The translations under genes and the position numbers were made by a program. From NCBI RefSeq assembly GCF_048544455.1, contig NC_133532.1:15998948-16062947 (forward strand): 64,000 nucleotides of DNA, given 5' to 3'. Position 1 is the stretch's first letter. Each line of letters starts with the position of its first letter. Positions 1 through 11,000 of the stretch are shown in pieces. The notes beneath the pieces were generated by a model. It had not been told where the DNA came from. It saw only the letters and a list, made by a program, of their open reading frames with translations, and ran no database searches. This DNA is from Silene latifolia (taxonomy: Eukaryota > Streptophyta > Magnoliopsida > Caryophyllales > Caryophyllaceae).

Positions 1-419
1 AACTCTGACTTCGCTTGGAATGCAGGTGGGAAGAGCTCGTTTGGGAACCAGTTTGACCGGGTTGGAGAAAGGGGAACCCTATTGTCCGACAAAGTCTGAC
101 TGCTCCACCATTTTGGTTACTTATAAGTTATAACCTCGGTAATAGTTCATTAATTGTGTCATTAATCTATAGCCATTTTCAGAGACGGTGAGATAAATAT
201 ACTTAAGACTTGTCTGGAATTCATGGAATAATTATGGGTAAATTTTAATTGAGTGATAATTACTGAAGAAGTTAATTACTTGGGTAATGAGTTCTTTGAA
301 GATATGTTTGACAGATAGAAATAATGATTACAAAGGAGATGTTTTACTCCCTTAATCATTACCCAGTGGGGATGGTGTGTAATGTATTACTTGAGGGTAA
401 TAGATTCGGGAAATGAATA
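1..419. other. Intergenic, nothing recognised
   Basis: AT-rich sequence. I see no coding region, RNA gene or clear element boundary. The stretch around 345-400 resembles sequence at 3480-3545 (both contain TAATGTATTAC followed by TTGAGGG), so this end may belong to the same repeat family as the following MITE-like unit. Confidence 0.4.
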
Positions 420-676
420 ATTACTCTTATACCAAACATGCAAAACGTACCTTACATATCACTCCTCTATTCATTACCCCTGTTTACCCTCAATCCAAGC
501 AAGCCCTTAAGGGCGGGCTTGCCTGGAATCCTTGTAATATTTTCGGGGGTAAATATTCTAGTGAAATCATTACCATGGAGTTTAATAAAGGGGGGAAATG
601 TCTCAATTTTTAGGTTTGGCATATAAGGGAGATGATTACTGGGGTAATCATTCCCCAAGTTTGGTATAAGAGTAAC
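420..676. repeat. MITE-like element with terminal inverted repeats
   Basis: The left end ATTACTCTTATACCAAAC (420-437) is matched at 17 of 18 bases by the reverse complement of GTTTGGTATAAGAGTAAC (659-676), giving a 257 bp unit without coding capacity. Its middle shares a TGCCTGGAATCC-like motif with sequence near 3610-3630. The neighbouring PIF/Harbinger transposase makes a Tourist-like origin likely, but no clean TTA/TAA target duplication is visible, so the class is an inference. Confidence 0.55.
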
Positions 677-936
677 TAAATGAAACTCTATGCAATATCT
701 TGAATCAAAAACTAATTTTAGCAAAAGATATAATAATATAAGTTCTTAGGAAATTGTCATACGGAGAACAATGTTTTCCACCAAAATTACTTAAAGCCAT
801 CAACAAACTAAAAAAAATGTCATCATGCTTCATTCTACCGTCTAATATTCAAATATTCGTTACCTCCAACACAACTTTAATCCCTAGCTAAAATCATACC
901 CAATAAATCATATTTTTCATCCTCGTCCGTTAAATC

Positions 937-1291
937 TCAAAAGATAGCAACGTCACTCTCAGTCATCGTCATTAACAAAGTCAAAATATTATTCCTTGAT
1001 ATCCCGTTAACCTTCCCTAATTCTTCACGCAAGCCTGTTTTGAAAATTTCAGGACCTTCAAGTATCGCCATTAACTGAGCTATTTGCGAATTGCTATTTT
1101 CTAACATGGTTCCCATAAGTTTCGAAACTCTTCTGCATATTTTGAATTTCTTTGTTCTTACGCGCCTTCTTCTTAGTTGATCGATTTGAAGTCTCATCTA
1201 AAGTTCTCTTACTGATTCCTGATTTTTCATTTGGCACCTCAATAGCACTTTGTGTTTCAGCGTTACTTGTCTCATTATGTCTCTTGATCAA
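937..1291 (-). pseudogene. PIF/Harbinger accessory Myb/SANT-like protein, C-terminal remnant
   Basis: Two overlapping minus-strand reading frames (1291-1094 and 1197-937) together give a lysine/arginine-rich segment (STKKKARKNKEIQ) followed by a helical tail. The tail layout (LREELGKVNGISRNN, then LLMTMTESDVAIF) is what is seen at the C-terminus of plant Myb/SANT-like DNA-binding proteins carried by PIF/Harbinger elements, where the accessory protein helps bring transposase to the DNA. The N-terminal trihelix itself is not visible, and a frame change around 1100-1190 breaks the gene. It lies directly downstream of the transposase on the same strand, which supports the assignment. Identification rests on pattern and context. 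Confidence 0.5.
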
Positions 1292-1312
1292 CTATATCAA
1301 ACATTTCACGAC

Positions 1313-2790
1313 CTAATTTGTCTCGCCATTTCGTCCAAGATCCAGATGTATCAATAATATTGATATAGTTTTGAGATTATCCATAAATTGTCTACCAAAT
1401 TCCGTATCTAAGAGAGGTTCAATTGGATCAAAACTCATTTCTCGACGAATGAGATTATGAAGAAGAGCACACACACTTATTATATCAGTGTGTGTATCAG
1501 CAGCATAAAAACTACTGTTCCTAAGTATTGCCCAACGCATTTTCAGTAACCCAAAATACCTCTCAATTATATTTCTTGCCGATGAATGCTTCATATTAAA
1601 AAAACTCCATATAGTTGTTTGGCTGACAGCCATCTTTCCATTCATTGAGATGATATCTGTATCCTCTATATGGAGCAAGAAAACCTTCACCATTTGTAAA
1701 CCCAGCAGGCCAGCATCGACAAGATAATAGTATCCTACCAATATATAAATTAAGCAAATATTTAATAATTTTGTCTATCTCATACAATTAAAGGCTAAGA
1801 AAGTAAAAATAGGAAAAATCCTCACCTCAAGGAACTTTAAATGGATGTCTTCTACTAACCGTATCTTGGAGAACTCTACCATCAGTAGTTGAAACTTCCT
1901 ACCCCGGTAAAATATAAGTAAATTGCATATCTTTGGTACATGCTGCTAGAACATTTGTAGCTACAAATCCCTTTCTTGTACGATACTTTGGTTTTTCATG
2001 AACCAGAACTTTTATCATGATATGAGTCCCGTCTAAGGCTCCTAAGCAATTCTATTATAAAACTTTTTTTTTAGTAAAGATCTACTATATCAAAATTTTC
2101 AAAACTCACTTACATTAAACTAAATTATACCTTAAACCATTTCCATCTCGCGTCATTGCAATCCTCTTGAACAGGTTGTGGAGTCTTTATCAAATATTGA
2201 TATAGACATAAAACTGCTCTCAAAATTTGATGAACGTTTCTACTTACAGTTTCTTTCGACCTTTTCAAGCGTCTAAGAAGCATCCTTTGCTTCTGATCAT
2301 GTTGTTGGGTTTGTGCCTTGATTCTGTTAGTCGTCGTTCGAACGACTATGCGAGGGTCTGTCTTGGGCCTTTATTAGGTCATTCTGTATTAGGTCTTAGA
2401 GATTATTATATAAACTCTCTAAGCCTCTACCTAGCAGTCATACCGTCTGAATCTGTAATCTGAAAACTCCTCACATATCAATAAAACTCTCTCCCTTCTG
2501 CCCTGTGGACGTAGCTAACACACCGTTAGTGAATCACGTAAATCTGTGCGTTTTGTCTTTATTGTTTATTTTTGTTCTTTCTTGCTTCTTTTACAACACA
2601 TGTGCTAATATATTTAAAAATATAGCTACTCTCTCTTCGAGGAACATATTTTTTGACTCGTTTAAGAGACCATGTGAACGAATAAGTCCACATAATATAT
2701 CAAAAGTAAATTTATCCATTCTTAGTCGATCTACAGAAGTAAGGAACCATTCAAGTTTGCAATTCCTTGTATCAATGTTGTATCAATGTT
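1313..2790 (-). pseudogene. PIF/Harbinger-type transposase, interrupted
   Basis: Reading the minus strand from about 2790 downward gives the HARBI1-like DDE nuclease in order: an N-terminal block with MDKFTFDILCGLIRSHG, the helix-turn-helix-like block RSKETVSRNVHQILRAVL, the first catalytic aspartate in CLGALDGTHI (about 2030), the second-aspartate region TDGRVLQDTVSRR (about 1850), then VDAGLLG or GFTNGEGFLAPYRG in another frame (1640-1730), and the C-terminal HSSARNIIERYFGLLKMRWAILR. It is inactive: a solo LTR sits at 2303-2598, a stop codon replaces the usual Trp after YILPG, a non-coding stretch (about 2050-2125) may be an intron, and the frame shifts near 1700. Removing the LTR and one copy of its target duplication leaves the frame open across the site, so the insertion hit a once-open gene. 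Confidence 0.85.
2303..2598 (+). mobile_element. Solo LTR inside the Harbinger transposase
   Basis: A 296 bp sequence starts TGTTGGGTTTGTG and ends TTTTACAACA, with the 5 bp duplication CATGT on both sides (2298-2302 and 2599-2603). It contains a TATA-like TATATAA near 2408 and an AATAAA at 2480-2485, both in plus orientation. TG...CA ends, a 5 bp duplication, promoter and polyadenylation signals and no internal region together indicate a solo LTR left by recombination between two LTRs. Confidence 0.85.
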
Positions 2791-2799
2791 CGCTTGGCT

Positions 2800-3474
2800 G
2801 AGTGAACGTTTTTTTTTTTTTTGCGAGATACTTTCATGTTTTCTAATATAGATATCATATAATAGCAAAAACATATGAATATCATGTCCCTCATCCTAAT
2901 GTACCAAATAAGCCCAACAATAGTTTTTTTTCCTTTCGGGACAATAATCTACGCGTCATAACTGCATACAAGATCGAGTAAACAAACTCAACACGACATT
3001 ATTGATAATTTACGAAAATCATACAAGCAAGTTGTACACATCAACTAATAATTAAGCATTATATTGGTGAACAACGAATTATACAATAATAATAGAAACA
3101 ACTTCATTAGTTAATCAAGTTACTAGAAATTAAGTGGATAAAAGCAAAAAAAATAAAAAAATTACACGCATCATCAAACAGAGGTGCAAACCAATTGCTA
3201 TGAACATGACAACTACTATGATAATCATGTTCATTAGAACCATTCACCAACAAACAAACAATATTCATTTATACCAAACTTTGATGAATCAAATTTGATT
3301 GATGAAAAACGAAAATCAGCAAAGATAAAGTATTTAGTCAATTATTCGACCAAAATATGTGAGAAATCATCAATTACGGAAGTGAAAACAGATGAGATGA
3401 GAAGAAACAGGAAGGAGATGTCAAACCTGATGATAAAGCAGGAGGTTTCTAGCGTCGTTGTGTTTTTTTTTTTA
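2800..3474. other. Non-coding, nothing recognised
   Basis: AT-rich DNA with short open frames only. No coding similarity, RNA gene or terminal repeat is visible. It may be the remaining 5' part of the Harbinger element. Confidence 0.4.
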
Positions 3475-3645
3475 CCCTAGTAATGTTTACCGGGAGGGTA
3501 ATGTATTACCCTCTCTTGAGGGAAATAATTACTCCTTCTGAATATTTACCCTATATCCAAACTTGTAAAATAAGCCCATAATTATTCCCCCCGACTTATT
3601 GAGCCTCATTCCTGGCAATCCAGGCAGGGCCTAAAAGGTAAACCA
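3475..3645. repeat. Terminal-like repeat related to the 345-676 region
   Basis: Contains TAATGTATTAC, TTGAGGG and AATAATTACTC in the same order as 385-425, and a CCTGGCAATCCAGG palindrome resembling the centre of the MITE at 420-676. It probably represents the other end of the Harbinger element or a related MITE; exact ends are not resolved. Confidence 0.4.
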
Positions 3646-3699
3646 AAATTTGAAACAACTTGTCTCAAGCACCAAAATTTGAAACAACTTGTCTCAAGC
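3642..3699. repeat. Tandem duplication, 29 bp x 2
   Basis: A 29-base unit beginning ACCAAAATTTGAAACAAC occurs twice head to tail with no mismatch, at 3642-3670 and 3671-3699. No known role. Confidence 0.9.
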
Positions 3700-4504
3700 T
3701 GATATATACACATAACTTTTCTTTTTGGATGATGAAAGAACCTCCAACGCTAATTTAGATAAACCCCGAATAATCCGGTATACGTTATATCCTGCAAACC
3801 ATGTATACAAGGTTGACCAGTTCACCTTCCACACACCCAGAAATATAAAAGCTGTGCTCCCTTTGTTTCAATTAAATATTTACATATGTTTTATAAACAA
3901 ACCAAATAAAAAAAATTTAAGGGTTATTTCATGGGAATAATCCATCATATGCCCCATCTTCTCAGATTAATCTATCCTCGTGTTTAACTAGGAATAATCT
4001 CATCTTTGGCGTCATTTAACTTGTAGTGAACTGAGCCCATAAATGATCAGTTAATACGGCCAATTTCCCAACAAGTCATTTTTTTTCTTTTTTCTTGTTT
4101 CTGGTTCCTTCTTTATACTCTCTTCATTTTCATTCTCATGAAATAACCAATCTTATAGACCTTCATAACCAATCTTATAGACATTCGTAATAGTCATCAT
4201 CTTCATTGCTATCAATCTCTAGAATAATCATCCTATTACTTTGATTAACAACAAACCCAAATAATCCCCCCAAAAGAAACCCAAATCGATTAAGAAACCC
4301 AAAGCAGGTAGCAGACAAAACAATTAAAAAACCCAAATCGAATAATTTCAAAAAAAATCCAAAAAATCCCTCCAAAAAAAACGTACAAACTAGAAGGTAG
4401 CAGACAAAACTCCGTTTCCATTGAATCTAATTCAGGATTAATGGCAGAAGATGCCTTCTCTCTTTTCATGACGAAGGAGCCAAGTGAGTGAGCATAGATT
4501 TCGT

Positions 4505-4624
4505 CAAAGGAGATTCATCATCATCATCATCATCATATCGTAGCAAAGAAGTAAAGTCAAAGTCAAAGGGGATTCATCATCATCATCATACCGTAGCAAA
4601 AAAGTAAAGTCAAAGTCAAAGGGG
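4505..4624. repeat. Imperfect tandem duplication with CAT microsatellite
   Basis: Two copies of a roughly 60 bp block each contain a run of CAT triplets (seven and five repeats) followed by a CGTAGCAAAGAAGTAAAGTC-like stretch. The block lies inside MULE copy 1 and is probably a slippage product. Confidence 0.8.
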
Positions 4625-5421
4625 AGCCGTCCAAATCAATACTTTAGAACATTATGATCTTTCTATTCTTAGAGTACTATGAATCTAGAAACATAGATAG
4701 GTTAGCTAGGTAATGTAATTCGGAGAAGCTGGTTACTGAAGGAATTCAGTGCAATCAGTACAAACCAATACTTCAAAACATCCTTATCTCCTATTATAAT
4801 ATAACCCAAACATACACAACCTTAATTACTTTATGTAATAACAGGTCCTCATCCTGGGTCGACCCTCACCTCTGAGATTTGGGATCAAATCCAATACAAT
4901 ACAATAGTAGGATTAAGCAGTTTACTCGAGGAAAATCGATTTAATCACAAACAACCTCAAATAATCAGCCACCATTTAATTGATTCCAATCGATTTTAAT
5001 TTCAACAAAGTCGATCGATTTTTTGGAGGGGCAAACCCATAAATTGTTTGAGTGAACCTAGATTTTTTGGGGGTTTATCAACGAACCCAAATCGATTGGA
5101 AACCTAACTTTAAGCCCATGAACCCAAATTTTTTTTTTTTTTTGGGGGGGTGGTTTAATTATCAACAACCCAAATCGATTACATAGATTTTTTTGGGGGG
5201 TTTGGTGAACCCAGATTGTGAGGAAGTGTTGGTGTTAATGGAAGATGAAGAAGTGGTGAGGAAATGTGATGAAGTATGAAGAAGTGCTAGGAAAGGTAAC
5301 CGATTTTACAATATTACAAGGTATCTCTTCTAAGAGATTAATACAAGTTAAATGGCGTCAAAGATGAGATTATTCTGAGTTAAATATGAGGATAGATTAA
5401 TCTAAGAAGAAGAGGCATATG

Positions 5422-5763
5422 TAGACCTGGACAAGAGTGCAGTTTGGCCCAGCCCATCGGCCCACACTGACCCACCCAGCCCAATTGGGCCAACAATCCA
5501 TAGGCCCGCCCAACTCGCCCCTATACCCGGGCCGGTCCCGGACTCCCTCTACCCCGACCCACACTGCCCAAACCCGCCTGGCTCAGCCCTTTTCTGCCCA
5601 TTTTTCCCAACTGGGCCAATTCAGGGCCACCAATTCCTAGTCCGACCCGCTCTAAACCCGCACCCTAAATCCCGCATTGTGGGTTCGGGCTCCCCACTCT
5701 CCAAACCGGCCCGGTACTTGCCCAACCCGATCCGTGCCAAAACAGCCCACGGTCCAATTTTAG
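5422..5763. mobile_element. GC-rich insertion in the MULE end, probably hAT-type MITE
   Basis: About 342 bp, starting TAGACCTGGACAAG and ending CCAATTTTAG, splits the right terminal inverted repeat of MULE copy 1; the repeat resumes immediately afterwards. It is rich in GGCCC/CCCGACCC motifs, unlike the flanking AT-rich DNA. The ends are weakly inverted (TAG...GGAC) and the flanks GCATATG and GTATAG could be a diverged 8 bp duplication, which would fit hAT. The open frame inside (5437-5640) reflects the C-rich composition and is not a gene. Confidence 0.55.
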
Positions 5764-5795
5764 GTATAGAATGGATTATTGCCATAAAATAACCC

Positions 5796-6136
5796 AAAAA
5801 TTAAACAAAAATAAAAAAAGATAAGTGCGACCAGGACCAGGAGATTAAAGAAACAACGAATTACATTCTTTACTTTGCGCCATCTTCTCCAAATTGGGAT
5901 CCAACAAAATGGGAATACGTAATGAATCATCCCTCTTCCTGTATTTCCTCTTTCCCATCATAACCAATACTACACATAATCCTAATTTTGATCACCAATT
6001 CTTTCATGATTCATCATTTAAACCAAAACCCAGATTTTTTCAATACTCAAATTTATAGATTCCAATATGAATTTGATCAACATAATCCCAATATAATAAT
6101 ATAACATAAAATTAAAAGTGTTTTAATTTAAATATA
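5796..6136 (+). promoter_or_regulatory. Upstream region and 5' UTR of the DUF946/Vps62-like gene
   Basis: AT-rich sequence between the MULE and the start codon at 6137. No unambiguous TATA box was identified. The gene's proximal promoter is therefore bounded on the upstream side by a transposon about 340 bp from the ATG. Confidence 0.4.
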
Positions 6137-9100
6137 ATGTTGAAGAATATGGTTGGATGTAAGTTTTTGTCTAAGGATGATTCATCAGATAATTCTCCTT
6201 GTACTAATACTTTCTCATTGCCTGCTCCTTTGCCTAATTGGTCTCAAGGTAATGCTGTTATGGTGTTTTCTTTTGTTTGAATTATATAAAGTTCATATCT
6301 TTTGAATGTTTGTGTGAATGATCATGTGGGGTAGCCGGGTTTTTGTTAAATCGGCAAGTCTTTCTTAAGACCGTCTTTTAACTGTGAGACAGGTTCAGGA
6401 ACATATCTCTAATACTTAATATATGGGTCGTTTTAGATCCATTTCACGCTTACAACCGTCTTAATTAAGATTTTCTAGCTGTCAAAATTTTAAAGTGTGA
6501 AATTTGGTATAATCCTGTTAATGTTGATGAAGAATTGTGTTATGCTTTTTGTAGACTGGTATGAAAATACTGGTTTAATCCTGTTAATGTTGATGAAGAA
6601 TTGTGTTATGCTTTTTGTAAGTTTCAGCTTAGAATATGTTGTTTTTGTATTATACTGTTAATGTTCTATAAGAATTCAGCTACTGCTGCTGCTGTAAGAT
6701 GAATGCATTCTACTGCTGATTTTGAGGAGTGTTAGCCTGTTAGGTAGCATGTGATTTTGGAGTGAAAGATTTTGAGGAGTGTTAGCCTCGTGTCGACACA
6801 TGTTTTTCTAACATAGCTCTATCAGACACATACTGAGTTTGACACTATCAGTTGAATCTGAGTGATTGGTTGGTGAAATAGGGTTGCTGGCGGACTGGCG
6901 GTCTTTGTTTTCATTTATTAATTTCATCAGCTGTCATAACTTGCAGGTTGCAAGTCTTAACCCTCTTTCATTACACAAACAAATTTGTTGCACCAAGGAT
7001 TTTGGTGCTTAGTAGTTGCTATAATACTTTTCTTATGACCAGCCGAACGTACCATTTGTGTCTACTAAACATTTTATAGGAGATCTGCTAATTTTGATTA
7101 ACACATACCGTTATATTATGTGATTCCATCAATACAACTTTAGGTGACTAGCTGATCAAAACTGCTTAGAATTAGTACAGCAGCATTACCCTAGTCCCTA
7201 GGGCCTCGAGAGTTCCTGCAAAAAGCGGGGTGAAAGGGATCGAATGTGAGGAGCCTTATTCATGTGTTAAGAGAACTTGGAGGCTCTTTCTGGATGACTC
7301 GAATTGAAAATTGTGTCAAGAATCGGATGATATGGTTGTTACTTCACAATCTAAATGTGCAATCAGTTTAGTAAGTCATTTGTTATATTCCATCATATAA
7401 TCCAGGACCAACGAATAGAGTTGTTGGCTCCACTGGAAACAATGGAAAAATCGACAAAATTAGTTGTGCCAATTCGGACTCGCAGGCTAATTTGTATTCA
7501 TCAAGGATATGCTGCAGTATAAATTGTCAGCCTTATTTGTGGTTGAATGTGGAAAATAGTTAGACTGACCACACTGCAGGTAAGGCGGCGTTGCATGGTT
7601 CTTGGTTTGGTTAGTCGATTCTCAAACCAAATCGTCCATCCATAGTTCCTTTAAATGTAGGTTGCTAGAATGATTTATATTTGAAACTAGAAACGTTTTT
7701 TATTTGAACTCGGTCCTCTAACCTAATCGAACACAGCACTCAAGGACCAGCAGACCTTGGTTGTTTTTTGTGATTTACGTTGAGACGATCTCATGATGGC
7801 CTTATCAATTATTCTGGTAGGTGATCATAATAGTAGTAATTAGCACACTTGACCAACGTGCCCGAGGGTGGTGTTCATCTTAGAAACATCAAACAATTGC
7901 ATATTCAGGATTTGACATAATGTAGTAAATGATTGCTTTTTTATTTTCAACCAGGGCAAGGATTTGGCACCGGAAAGATTAATCTGGGAGAAATAGAAGT
8001 AGCGGAAATAAACAGTTTTGAATTTATATGGGGCTCTCATTTATCACATGATAAGAGAAAATGTGTCTCATTTTACAAGCCTATTGATATACCTGAAGGA
8101 TTCTTCAGCCTTGGCCATTACTGTCAACCCAACAAAAAGCCTATGTGTGGCTTTGTTCTTGTGGCTAGGGATTTGGTGACGTCCAATGATTCTGAACGCG
8201 CTCGCTCTCCAGCTCTTCTTCCACCATGTGACTATTCTCTTGTTTGGAAATCAGATGATGGTATGGGAATTTATGATCCACCTGGTTACTTCTGGCTACC
8301 CGAGTCTCCTCCACGCTATAAGGCGATGGGTTTTGTTGTAACAAATAAGCCCGACAAACCTAATTGGGCTGATATACGGTGCATCAGAGAGGATCTAGTT
8401 GACGATTGTCAGTCTTGTGGTTTGTTACTTGAAACATATTCAAAATTTCAGAAAATCCCTTTCAAAGTTTGGAAAACGAGGCCCTGTGACCGTGGTATGC
8501 TCGGAAAAGGGGTTTCGACAGGGACATTTTCGTGTACTACCCTGTGGAATGCAGGAGATGAAATGCCTATTTCATGTCTAAAGAACTCTGATCCCGATTT
8601 GCGGGCGATGCCAAATCTTGATCAAATTCATAACTTAATTCATCATTATGGTCCTACCGTGTTCTTTCATCCAAAAGAAGTGTTTTTCCCGTCTTCTGTA
8701 TCATGGTTCTTTAGAAATGGAGCCCGTCTTTGTAAAGTTGGACACCGTAAGGGTGACCCGGTCGATCCCGATGGCTCTAATTTGCCTGGAGGTGGAAGTA
8801 ATGACGGAGAGTTCTGGTTGGATTTCCCGAGTGATGACCAAAAGGATATTGTCAAGCACGGTAATCTAGAAAGTGCCGAACTTTATGTTCATGTGAAACC
8901 AGCTTTAGGTGGTACTTTCACCGATATGGTAATGTGGATTTTCTTCCCTTTCAATGGACCTGCAACTTTCAAGATTGGGCCTACTACCATCGCTTTGGGA
9001 CGGACTGGTGAACATGTCGGTGATTGGGAGCATTTCACTCTTCGTATAAGCAATTTTGCTGGTAGACTTGACAGTATATATTTCTCTCAGCATAGTGGTG

Positions 9101-9540
9101 GTGTCTGGGTAGATGCTTCCAATCTGGAATTCATCGAAGGAAACCGAGCAATTGTCTACTCATCTAAAAGCGGCCATGCAAGTTACCCTCATCCCGGGAC
9201 ATATCTTCAAGGGTCATCAAAACTCGGTATTGGAATCAGAAATGACTGTGCTAGAAGCTATCAACATGTAGATTCAAGCAATAAATATCAAATTATTGCA
9301 GCCGAGTACCTTGGCTCCAGTGTTACCGAGCCTTGTTGGTTGCAGTTTATGAGAGAATGGGGACCAAAAGTCGTATATAAGTCGAGGAAAGAGTTAGATA
9401 AGGTGATAAAAAAGCTTCCAATTATGATCCGAGGTTCTGTTAGGAACTTCTTTAACAAGTTCCCGGCAGAACTTTCTGGGGAGGAAGGTCCAACCGGGCC
9501 AAAGGAGAAGAACAACTGGTACGGCGATGAAAGATGGTAG
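6137..9540 (+). CDS. DUF946 / Vps62-like protein
   Basis: Two coding exons, 6137-6248 and 7955-9540, separated by a 1.7 kb GT-AG intron (6249-7954), join in phase to encode 565 aa, the usual length of plant DUF946 (Vps62-like) proteins. The junction gives the family N-terminal motif PLPNWSQGQGFGTGKINLGE, which supports both the splice and this start codon. Later family landmarks include GPTVFFHPKEVFFPSSVSWF, VMWIFFPFNGP, HVGDWEHFTLRISNF, FSQHSGGVWVDAS and the SGHASYPHPGTYLQG block. No signal peptide or membrane segment is evident. Yeast Vps62 was named for a vacuolar protein-sorting phenotype; the plant biochemical function is not established, so the role is open. The frame is intact and the gene looks functional. 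The intron has accumulated a SINE remnant and local duplications. Confidence 0.9.
6511..6620 (+). repeat. Local direct duplication in intron 1
   Basis: A block starting AATCCTGTTAATGTTGATG and ending GCTTTTTGTA occurs at 6511 and again at 6577, a 66 bp offset. Lies in the DUF946 gene intron. A second short duplication (GATTTTGAGGAGTGTTAGCC) follows near 6718 and 6768. Confidence 0.85.
7195..7315 (-). repeat. Au-type SINE remnant in intron 1
   Basis: Read on the minus strand this resembles the 3' half of plant Au SINEs: a degenerate B-box (ATTCGAGTC), a block like the GGAAACAGCCTCT motif, then a GGATC...CCCCGC...GCGGG-type stretch (CCCCGCTTTTTGCAGG here). The 5' A-box part is not clear. A related remnant lies at 26560-26705. 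Assigned by motif order only. Confidence 0.45.
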
Positions 9541-9989
9541 AGATATTTGCGTGTAACCACGCGAAGGACTTAACTTATTTACTGATTTTCACGGTGAAGT
9601 TAAATTTAATCATCTCATATTGAGATTAACACATGCTGGGAAACAGGTGAATGGCAAAATGTCCCCTGCAATATAGCTGCATAGTGTGTATTGTGTACAT
9701 ATATAGTAATACGATCGCGTGCCAGTGGAAGGCTTTCTGTGTTCCGTCAATCTACACAGAGTGAACCGGTCCTGTTGTTGGTCTGCAAGCCAGTGAAAGG
9801 CTTTTCTGCAACAAAAGTGAAATATCGAAATACAGTAGCGAGTTATGACGCGACTGAGAGCCTTTCCTTGGACATTTTACCATCATTAAGAAACTGATTT
9901 AAGGGATGTCAAGGGTAATCTACCCCCAAATTTGTCCCAAAAATACAATAAAGTAACAAATAAAAAAACCTGAAGAGTAACACAATCAA
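9541..9989 (+). other. 3' UTR and downstream sequence of the DUF946 gene
   Basis: No coding region recognised. An AATAAA-like sequence (CAATAAAG near 9945) could serve as the polyadenylation signal, but other positions are possible. The short open frame at 9691-9897 has no recognisable features. Confidence 0.45.
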
Positions 9990-10133
9990 TGAAAAGAGGT
10001 ATTTTAGAATACCTCAGTTTTTAGGGTTTTGTTTAGGGTTTAAGGATTAATGGAGGGTACCAATATTTGAACCTTAGACATTAGTGTTAGAGTGTGTGAC
10101 TCTTAACCACTAAGCTCAAGGTATAATTGGTGA
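9990..10133 (-). repeat. tRNA-derived SINE
   Basis: On the minus strand an A-box-like stretch (GAGCTTAGTGGTTAAGAG, about 10107-10124) is followed at tRNA-like spacing by a B-box-like GGTTCAAATATTGG (about 10060-10073), the internal RNA polymerase III promoter layout of tRNA-derived SINEs. A tail with AAACCCTAAACAAAACCC follows. The 3' end and target duplication are not resolved. Confidence 0.6.
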
Positions 10134-10260
10134 TATAGATAGTTTATTGTATGCATAATATAGAAATTGTTTTAGGAGCAAATCGTAACAACTCCATCAT
10201 TTGGTTATTTAAAAATTAAAACATTTTAACCCAAATGTATGGAATATGAGTAATAATATA

Positions 10261-10508
10261 CTCTCGTCCCAATCACTTGTTTAACTATTCTAATTTTGGC
10301 TGTCTTATTCATTTATTTATCTTTCTAATTTGGGAATATTTTCAGTTGTTTACCTTTCTAATTTGGGAATATTTTCCATAAGTTATTTGATCATCCATCT
10401 CATCTTGATCCACTTGTCGTCCAATAATTATATCTACAAATAGTTTTCTCCTCTTTCCTTGATTTTTATGCGGAAACCGAAGCTGGACAAATGGTCGGAC
10501 GGAGAGAG
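10261..10508. repeat. Stowaway-type MITE
   Basis: Starts CTCTCGTCCCAATCAC after TA and ends GGTCGGACGGAGAGAG before TA, giving a 248 bp element with the CTCCCTCCGTCC-like inverted ends and TA duplication of Tc1/mariner-derived Stowaway MITEs. Also contains a 30 bp local repeat (TTTCTAATTTGGGAATATTT twice). No coding capacity. Confidence 0.75.
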
Positions 10509-10817
10509 TATCAAAGCAATAAATGTACAAAAAAAATGTAGGATTAAAAGTACCTAATTGACAAAATTAAGGTTGATGAGAGATTATTAAAGGGAAATGT
10601 CACACATTGATAAGAACTTAATTTTTTTAAGAAGATAAATTAGATTTTTGGATTAGACTCCATTTGTTAAGAATTTATTGATTCATTATTCATATTTAGA
10701 GGCTCGATTTATCATTTAAGGTTTTAAAATAATGTGTTGTGATGATTACTAGTTTTATATAAGTAAATACATCAATGTTTTTCTTGTAAATTACATTTGT
10801 ACATGCATTTATTTATT

Positions 10818-11000
10818 TGGAGCGAGGATCCTCTGTCCCATTTTTATATCTTATTTTATGTGCTATTCCACTTATCTTTTGACACATCACTTGTTGTAAA
10901 TAAAAAATATACATTAAATATATTATTGTGTTGATGTGTTAAAATATGTAAGGAGTGAGATACAGAATAAGACACCAAATGAAACAGGTGATCCTCAGAT
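10818..11000. repeat. Possible MITE with diverged inverted ends
   Basis: The left end GAGCGAGGATCCTCTGTCCC and the reverse complement of the right end (GAGGAATCTGAGGATCACCT...) share several blocks (GAGGATC, CATTT, TCTTATT), enclosing about 180 bp with a central AT-rich palindromic stretch. The inverted repeats are imperfect and no target duplication is evident. Confidence 0.4.

Larger units (their letters stand above)
800..2800 (-). mobile_element. Decayed PIF/Harbinger DNA transposon
   Basis: Two minus-strand coding remnants typical of PIF/Harbinger elements lie side by side: a DDE transposase (about 1313-2790) and an accessory Myb/SANT-like protein remnant (937-1291). Related repeat sequence on both sides (420-676 and 3475-3645) may mark the termini, but I could not pair exact inverted repeats, so the limits given cover only the recognisable core. 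A 296 bp solo LTR is nested in the transposase. Confidence 0.75.
3921..5795. mobile_element. Non-autonomous MULE (family copy 1)
   Basis: Long terminal inverted repeats begin GGGTTATTTCATGGGAATAA at 3921 and, on the other strand, run from 5795 back through 5764-5795 and 5342-5421. The flanking 9 bp, AAAATTTAA (3912-3920) and AAAAATTAA (5796-5804), match at 8 of 9 positions, as expected of a Mutator-like element. A second family member lies at 51632-52932 with the same terminal repeats and shared interior blocks (the AACCCAAATCGATT motif). No transposase is encoded. The right terminal repeat is interrupted by a GC-rich insertion at 5422-5763. Confidence 0.8.

Noticed and set aside
5437-5640. 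Pro/Thr-rich 67-residue open frame
   Set aside because: It lies in a GC-rich transposon insertion and its composition follows the CCCGACCC repeats; no gene features.
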